From an uncultured Schlesneria sp. (lineage in GTDB: Bacteria; Planctomycetota; Planctomycetia; Planctomycetales; Planctomycetaceae), in assembly GCA_903899985.1 (NCBI GenBank), contig CAIULL010000285.1:1-37677 (forward strand): 37,677 bases of DNA. Reading direction: 5' to 3'. How positions within the stretch are numbered: the first letter of the stretch is position 1; the number at the start of each line of letters is the position of its first letter. Positions 33,013 through 37,677 of the stretch are shown here, piece after piece. The notes under the pieces were generated by a model. It ran no database searches and had not been told where the DNA came from. It saw nothing but the letters and a program-made list of their open reading frames with translations. A program made the translations under genes and the position numbers.

Positions 33013-34023
33013 TCATCCCCCGATCGAATACATCGGACGTTCGGGTTGAATGAAGCGGGCGGTGTTGATTTCGTGGCCTTCTTTCTTCGCTGCGACGCTC
33101 GAACGAATCGCGTGTGCGATTTGTTCGTCGGGGGCGTGACCACGCAGGAGGCTGCGGATATCGGTCTCTTCGAGGCTGAAGAGGCAGTTGCGAAGTTTTC
33201 CGTCGGCGGTAATTCGGATTCGATTGCAGCTCATGCAAAAGGGCTGGCTGACGGAGGCGATGAATCCGATCCGACCGACTCCGTCGCCGAATTCAAATTC
33301 CGTCGCTGGTCCGCCGTGTCCGCTAGCTGTTTCCTGTTCGATTGGTCTCAGTGGCATGATCGACGAGGAAAGAGCGTCGATGATCTCGTGTGCGAACAAT
33401 ACCTTGCCCCGTTCCCAGGCATTGTCGGCGTCGAGTGGCATGTATTCGATGAATCGGACTTCGACACCGGTTTCGCGGGCGAAATGACCGAACGGGACGA
33501 TTTCATCCTCCGTCATGCCGCGAACGGAAACGGCGTTGATTTTCACGGGATCAAAACCGGCTCGCTGTGCCGCGCGAATCCCTTCGATCACCTGTTCAAA
33601 ACCGTCTCGTCGAGTGAACTTCTTGAACTTCTCGGGGGTTAGCGCATCCAGGCTGACGTTGATTCGACGTAAGCCAGCGTCGTACAGGCCCTGAGCCTGT
33701 TCGGCGAGCATAATTCCGTTCGTTGTCAGCCCGATGTCTTTCACACCGGGAATCGACGCGAGCTTGGCGACGAGCAAATGTAATTCGCGGCGGACCAGCG
33801 GTTCGCCTCCGGTCAGCCGCAGCTTGTCGATCCCCATCGGGACGGCCACGCGGACAAATCGTTCGATTTCTTCAAACGTCAGCAGTTCCGACTTTTCCAT
33901 GAACTGCACGTCTTCGGCGGGCATGCAGTAAAAACAACGAATGTTGCAGCGATCAGTAACGCTGATGCGCAGGTTGTTATGCAACCGCCCGAAGGAATCG
34001 ATGAGTGGTAATTGTACGCGCAT
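33013..34023 (-). CDS. moaA: GTP 3',8-cyclase MoaA
   Basis: This 336-aa radical-SAM enzyme performs the first step of molybdenum cofactor synthesis (GTP to 3',8-cyclo-GTP). The N-terminal 4Fe-4S cluster is C26-x3-C30-x2-C33 in TDRCNIRCFYCMP. The SAM strand KLRLTGGEPLVRR, GLTTNG, INVSLDAL and KINAVSVRGM follow. The second cluster has C263-x2-C266 and C280 (FCMSCNRIRITADGKLRNC). The essential C-terminal Gly-Gly is present (ending YSIGG). ATG 34023 (MRVQLPL) is chosen; an in-frame extension to 34134 crosses the palindromic repeat at 34065-34132 and is artefactual. The other moa/moe genes are not in the window. Confidence 0.95.
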   Translation of the reverse strand: MRVQLPLIDSFGRLHNNLRISVTDRCNIRCFYCMPAEDVQFMEKSELLTFEEIERFVRVAVPMGIDKLRLTGGEPLVRRELHLLVAKLASIPGVKDIGLTTNGIMLAEQAQGLYDAGLRRINVSLDALTPEKFKKFTRRDGFEQVIEGIRAAQRAGFDPVKINAVSVRGMTEDEIVPFGHFARETGVEVRFIEYMPLDADNAWERGKVLFAHEIIDALSSSIMPLRPIEQETASGHGGPATEFEFGDGVGRIGFIASVSQPFCMSCNRIRITADGKLRNCLFSLEETDIRSLLRGHAPDEQIAHAIRSSVAAKKEGHEINTARFIQPERPMYSIGG

Positions 34024-34064
34024 TGAATGTCCAAGCAGCGGATTCGCCGACAACCGGTTGGGAG

Positions 34065-34132
34065 GGTGAGGCTCCCGCCGAGCCGCTGAGTCGATGTGTG
34101 TACCGACTTCGCGGTTCGGCGGGAGCCTCACC
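34065..34132. repeat. Long inverted repeat (planctomycete interspersed palindrome)
   Basis: The arms 34065-34086 and 34111-34132 are 22 bases each and complementary at 21 positions; the left arm begins GGTGAGGCTCCCGCCGA. The inner bases (GAGTCG against CGACTT) extend the stem. It lies 41 bases upstream of the moaA start and, when read as protein, gives spurious GSAGASPSQP-type peptides. There is no T-tract, so it looks like an interspersed repeat, not a terminator. Confidence 0.88.
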
Positions 34133-34246
34133 ATCCAGATGAAAAATCCTCGTTGAGCGATTGTCAGCTTTTATCGTAAAGGCTTCCAGCCCCAACCATA
34201 TTTTACTTCTGCGACTGAAAACGCAGCGACAGAAGGTGGCGACCGA

Positions 34247-34747
34247 CTATCTGCGCACAATCGCCGGGGCGAGAAATTCTTTCGAATTGAGGACCTGTTG
34301 GATTCGGCCTTCAACCTCGTCAGCGATTCCGGACATTTCGGCGGGATGCTGGCGCGTGACGACCCCAGCGCGAAGACATTCGGTTACCAGTACCAGGTTC
34401 GCGTGCATTTGAAGCCGAAAGGTTTCTAATTGCTCGTCTGATAAATCTTGTCTCATGAGATTTGACTCAATGGGATCGCCCGATTTGAAGACTCGTTCGC
34501 GAACCATCACTGCCAGAGTTTGACCCTGTGTCCGGTAGAGCCGACCATCGACAAACGATCGGCGTAATCGACCCTGCTCGTCAAATCGATACATCAGGTC
34601 GTTCCCGAGGTAGACAAACAGCCAACCCTGCGAATTGAAACCCGCCATGAGAGGCTCTGAAAACAATTCCGATTGGAATTCGATTCGCCTGACCAGGGAA
34701 ACCGCTTCCTGCATCAAGTCTTCGCGGTCAGCTTCATTGCGAGCCAT
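34247..34747 (-). CDS. Conserved hypothetical protein
   Basis: This 166-aa soluble protein starts at ATG 34747 (MARNEADREDLMQEAVSLVRRI), preceded 12 bases upstream by GAGG. The frame stays open to 35149, but that part overlaps the divergent M24-like gene and lacks family-like sequence. Visible blocks are LMAGFNSQGWLFVYLGNDLMYRFDEQGRLRRSFVDGRLYRTQGQTLAVM (residues about 50-100), then a helical C-terminal half with LSDEQLETFRLQMH. I recall the F-x-YFG-D-x-x-Y-x-FD-x-x-GRLRRAFVDG-x-LYRTQG pattern from planctomycete proteins of unknown function. No catalytic residues are evident. The 263-bp gap to the divergent neighbour should hold both promoters. Confidence 0.72.
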   Translation of the reverse strand: MARNEADREDLMQEAVSLVRRIEFQSELFSEPLMAGFNSQGWLFVYLGNDLMYRFDEQGRLRRSFVDGRLYRTQGQTLAVMVRERVFKSGDPIESNLMRQDLSDEQLETFRLQMHANLVLVTECLRAGVVTRQHPAEMSGIADEVEGRIQQVLNSKEFLAPAIVRR

Positions 34748-35010
34748 TTTTGATTGAAACCTCATAGTCTGTTTGTTCAGGTCGAAGGACGATTTTAACG
34801 ATAATACCTGAGATCTCATTCCTCGCCCATTAACGACAGAATGTCTTTTAATGGTGTGAACAGTAGCCAACTGAACCTGTTTCAATGTTATGATATTCGT
34901 GTCGACGATCGAAACCATCGACTTTGCTCGATCCCGAATCCAATCTTCCGTCCAAGTCGTTCTGCTTGGAAAGTTGGTGGAACCAATTCGTACATAATGC
35001 GAGATCCCGC

Positions 35011-36174
35011 ATGGGCTTTTCCACGGTTGACCTGTCCGATCCGCTCTCGTCAGGCGAGTTTGCCACGCTTGATATGGTCCGTATGACCGAGATTGATCGT
35101 CGGCATTCGTTAATTCGCGAGTTTCTCGAACACGAAAATTATGCGGCATTGTTACTCCAACAACCAGCCAATTTCGGCTGGTTGACGGGTGGCGGCCTCA
35201 ATCAGCGTGGGGGAATGACCGGGAATTCGGGTTGCGTCTTTGTCACTCCCGATGCCCGGCTAATTGCCTGCAGTAACGCCGACACGGCTCAGTTTTTTGA
35301 ATCGGATGTCGCAGGTCTGGGATTTCAATTGAAGGAACGACCCTGGTTTGAGCCTCGTGCTGTCATGGTCGCTGATCTGTGCCGTGGTCGTCGAGTGGCC
35401 AGTGACACAGGGGTCAACGGAACCGATGACGTCAGCCTGCGCCTGCTGGGAATGCGACTGCCGCTGAATGACTATGACATCGAGCACTTGCGAGAAGCGG
35501 GTCGGTTGCTGACACACGCAATAGAAGCGACCGCACGAGCATTCACACGGGGGCGAACCGAGGCGGAGACTGCCGGTGAGTTATCGCATCGACTGCTGAA
35601 ACGGGGAGTGATCCCCGAGCGGATTCAAATCCTCGGCGACGGCCGAGGCCGCCGGTTTCGATATTGGAACCATGATCAATCGACCGTGCAGCGTTACTGT
35701 ACCATTTCGGTCGTCGGTCGTTATCACGGTTTGTTCGTGGGTGCCGCGAGAACGGTTTCGATCGGAGAACCGCCCAACGATTTGCTAGCGGCCTTTGAAC
35801 AGGCGGCGTTAATTGCTGCGACGGGAATGTTCTTTTCACAGCCCGAATGGGAACTGTTTGAAGTCTGGAATCGAGTCCGCCGGATTTATGAAAAGACGGG
35901 AGCCGCTTCGGAATGGCAACGAGCCGATCAGGCGGATGTTGTCGAGTACGAATTCGGTTCTGTCCCCTTAATGCCGAACAGCGAATTCCGACTGTCCCCG
36001 GGCGTCCCGATCTTCTGGCACCCTTCAGTCGGTCCAGTGCTGATGGGAGATACAGTAATCGTCACCAAGGACGGTACCGAAGTTCTCACCCCTCCAAATG
36101 AATGGCCAATAGTTCCCATCAGCGTTAAGGGAGTGAGCATTAACATTCCCGGTATTCTGGTCGTGAATAACTGA
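35011..36174 (+). CDS. M24-fold (Xaa-Pro peptidase-like) protein lacking metal ligands
   Basis: This 387-aa protein has the two-domain layout of creatinase/prolidase proteins. The N-terminal domain (about 20-145) contains RRHSLIREFLEHENYAALLL and ANFGWLTGG. The C-terminal pita-bread domain (about 150-380) starts LNDYDIEHLREAGRLLTHAI. The five metal ligands of active M24 peptidases (D, D, H, E, E) are not found: the first strand reads VVGRYHGLFVGAARTVSIGEPP with no Asp pair, the His and Glu regions read VVEYEFGS and IFWHPSVG, and the last reads MGDTVIVT. It is therefore a predicted non-catalytic or altered-function homologue. The start is uncertain: ATG 35011 (MGFSTVD) is chosen; ATG 35083 (MTEIDRR) also fits, and the frame is open to 34924. 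Confidence 0.8.
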   Translation: MGFSTVDLSDPLSSGEFATLDMVRMTEIDRRHSLIREFLEHENYAALLLQQPANFGWLTGGGLNQRGGMTGNSGCVFVTPDARLIACSNADTAQFFESDVAGLGFQLKERPWFEPRAVMVADLCRGRRVASDTGVNGTDDVSLRLLGMRLPLNDYDIEHLREAGRLLTHAIEATARAFTRGRTEAETAGELSHRLLKRGVIPERIQILGDGRGRRFRYWNHDQSTVQRYCTISVVGRYHGLFVGAARTVSIGEPPNDLLAAFEQAALIAATGMFFSQPEWELFEVWNRVRRIYEKTGAASEWQRADQADVVEYEFGSVPLMPNSEFRLSPGVPIFWHPSVGPVLMGDTVIVTKDGTEVLTPPNEWPIVPISVKGVSINIPGILVVNN

Positions 36175-36238
36175 CTGCAATCAACCAGAGAACTCAAACG
36201 CACTCCCGCGCTGACCGCTGATCCCAACGAATGTCGCG

Positions 36239-36892
36239 TCAGTCGAGTAGACATTTCAGCGTCGTGAGGTTCTCTGCCGCATCGAAGACTGATCGGATGG
36301 GAATTCGAAAACCCTCGATGACTCGGCTGGCGATTTCGCCGGAGCCTGATTTGAGCAGCAATTGAAATGACTTGTTCTCTACGTGGTATTGCTCGATGGT
36401 TTCCGCTTCAGTGTCCACCAACCAGTATTCACGAACGCCGTGTGCCTCGTAGTCTTCGAATTTGATCCCGCGATCGCGGGCTTCGGTTGAGTCCGACAAG
36501 ACTTCAACCACAAGATCGGGGACCGGGAACTTCATCGTTTCGGGCTGAAATGTCGCTGCCTTTTCGCGGCTGAAGAAGACGACATCCGGTTCGTAATCGT
36601 TGCGCGGAAATACGCACAGGCATTTTTCAAATCTTACTTCGCCAAGTCCATGCTGTCTGACGAATGTGTTGAGTAATGTCGCCAGATGGATTGTCGCCAA
36701 CAGATGCCGATTGCGAGCTGGCGAGTGCATGATGATTTCACCGTCGATAAATTCCACTTTCTGGTCGTCGGACATTTCGTCATAAAAGCGTTCGCGAGCG
36801 ATCGACTCGACCTGCAAGAGGTCGGTCAACTCCGCCACAATCTCGGGCAGCCGAGGGGAGTTTCGCAGGGGTGTCAGGTCAAGCGTGTTCAT
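36239..36892 (-). CDS. Uma2 family endonuclease-like protein
   Basis: This is a 217-aa Uma2 (DUF820) protein. The PD-(D/E)XK-like residues appear intact: VEFIDGEIIMH (E52), YEPDVVFFS (D103), PDLVVEVLSDST (E130) and DRGIKFEDYEAHGVREYWLVD (K144). The function of Uma2 proteins is not established; they are predicted nucleases and occur in large numbers in planctomycetes. ATG 36892 (MNTLDL) is taken as the start; the frame is open to 37096, but that extension is basic, unrelated sequence overlapping the C-terminal end of the next Uma2 gene. It shares strand with that gene (92-bp gap), and both may be one transcript. Confidence 0.87.
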   Translation of the reverse strand: MNTLDLTPLRNSPRLPEIVAELTDLLQVESIARERFYDEMSDDQKVEFIDGEIIMHSPARNRHLLATIHLATLLNTFVRQHGLGEVRFEKCLCVFPRNDYEPDVVFFSREKAATFQPETMKFPVPDLVVEVLSDSTEARDRGIKFEDYEAHGVREYWLVDTEAETIEQYHVENKSFQLLLKSGSGEIASRVIEGFRIPIRSVFDAAENLTTLKCLLD

Positions 36893-36983
36893 AGCGAAAA
36901 GGATATCGATTGTCTGCGGTGAGTGACAACGGAATTCGGGGGATCGCCCTTTTATTGCGAAGGACAACGACAGTGATTTGTGG

Positions 36984-37637
36984 TTACTCGGCTTCGCCTG
37001 CCGCAAAAGCCGCTTCAACGGAAACAGAAAAACCCGGAAGCAAGATCGAAGTTGCCGTTTGATCCGTTTTGAATTCACCGGAAACTCGATAGACATCGCC
37101 TGCTAGTTCCATCACCGTGATCGTGCGAAGTTCAGGATCGATAATCCAGTATTCCGCAATCCCCGCTCGAGCATATTCGAGTCGCTTCACATCCAGATCT
37201 CGTTCGCGATTTTGCGGACCAGGACTGACGACTTCCATCACCAGATCGGCACCATCGGGCTGGGCTCGGTTACCCGATTTAGCCAGTTGTTGCAGTCGTT
37301 CAGGTCGCAGGAACAAGACGTCTGGTTCGCGCATTTGTCCCGCCCAAAGCCGAATGGGAAGGGGTGCACGCATCACCTTCCCCAAGCCGCGTTCCCGCAC
37401 AAACGATCGAAGCAGGTCATACAGAAACTCGACGATCAATTCGTGGAAGTAGGTTGGCGACGGGAGAATCTCCAGGCAACCGTCATTCAGTTCCAGCATG
37501 TGGTTCGTCGGCAATGCCAGATACGCCGCTTCGGTCCAGGTTCCCTGGATCGGATATAGCGTCGCAATCTCCCAGGCCGGTTCACCGCGGACTGATCGGC
37601 GGTGAGAATCCGTCGCATTGTCGACTGTCGCACTCAT
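36984..37637 (-). CDS. Uma2 family endonuclease-like protein
   Basis: This 217-aa protein of the same family as its downstream neighbour is only distantly similar to it, so the two are old paralogues and not a recent tandem copy. Active-site positions are present: MLELNDGCLEILP, MREPDVLFLRPERL (D106), ADLVMEVVSPG (E135) and DLDVKRLEYARAGIAEYWIID (K151). The N-terminal 20 residues are Uma2-unrelated linker. ATG 37637 follows GAGGTGA by six bases, a good ribosome site. Its upstream region leaves the window. Confidence 0.88.
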   Translation of the reverse strand: MSATVDNATDSHRRSVRGEPAWEIATLYPIQGTWTEAAYLALPTNHMLELNDGCLEILPSPTYFHELIVEFLYDLLRSFVRERGLGKVMRAPLPIRLWAGQMREPDVLFLRPERLQQLAKSGNRAQPDGADLVMEVVSPGPQNRERDLDVKRLEYARAGIAEYWIIDPELRTITVMELAGDVYRVSGEFKTDQTATSILLPGFSVSVEAAFAAGEAE

Positions 37638-37677
37638 GCCATTTCACCTCATTGATCCGGTCCCAAATCGGGAACAA

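Noticed and set aside
33046-33642. Plus-strand open frame of 198 codons
   Set aside because: It is antisense to moaA, whose iron-sulfur motifs are unambiguous.
33977-34195. Minus-strand open frame with GEAPAEPRS and GSAGASPSQP
   Set aside because: It is the translated palindromic repeat at 34065-34132, a frequent false gene in planctomycetes.

Overview
The window reads as chromosome of a planctomycete (Planctomycetota, probably order Planctomycetales). The evidence is a secreted PPC-domain protein followed by a DUF1549/DUF1553 planctomycete-cytochrome protein, a BatA/VWA membrane protein, three Uma2 (DUF820) proteins, several small proteins of planctomycete type, weak or absent Shine-Dalgarno sites at many starts, and interspersed palindromic repeats. 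No genus is claimed. No tRNA, rRNA or CRISPR array was seen.

Bases 1-3800 are an accessory island. It opens with the C-terminal tail of a REP-associated tyrosine transposase (RAYT). It then carries short genes of the kind that act as immunity proteins of polymorphic toxins: an unknown 129-aa protein, a double-CXXCG (SitI6-like) protein, a SMI1/KNR4 protein, another probable immunity protein, and a last gene interrupted by a TAG at codon 6. No complete toxin is present. REP-like palindromes with GGGGACAG/CTGTCCCC arms, and a second motif GGGGACACAGC, lie in the gaps between the genes.

Bases 4000-18170 are mostly housekeeping. They hold a membrane-anchored parvulin-type foldase, a cyanophycinase-like S51 peptidase, SixA phosphatase, a sequence-divergent PRPP synthase, a small unknown, a four-repeat DUF11 surface protein, and XerC/D recombinase converging on gatB. 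A leftward run follows: Uma2, trpE, a Tat-exported TIM-barrel protein, an odd FmdB-like protein and an isolated EboA; gatB continues the direction.

Bases 18400-26240 hold the PPC + DUF1549/DUF1553 pair, a PIN/DUF104 toxin-antitoxin pair, a serine acetyltransferase and a CPBP membrane protease. Bases 26270-37677 hold two SpoU-type rRNA methyltransferase genes around a planctomycete membrane protein, with related approximately 95-bp palindromic repeats at the outer ends of this block. After these come the BatA/VWA protein, a COG2509-type FAD protein, moaA, a conserved unknown, a metal-site-less M24-fold protein and two Uma2 genes.

No clear-cut new multi-gene system was found. The strongest leads are the RAYT/REP-seeded orphan immunity island with one interrupted gene and a possible toxin-tail relic, the divergent PRPP synthase, three degenerate-active-site proteins (Uma2, M24, FmdB-like), and the two mobile-looking palindromic repeat families.
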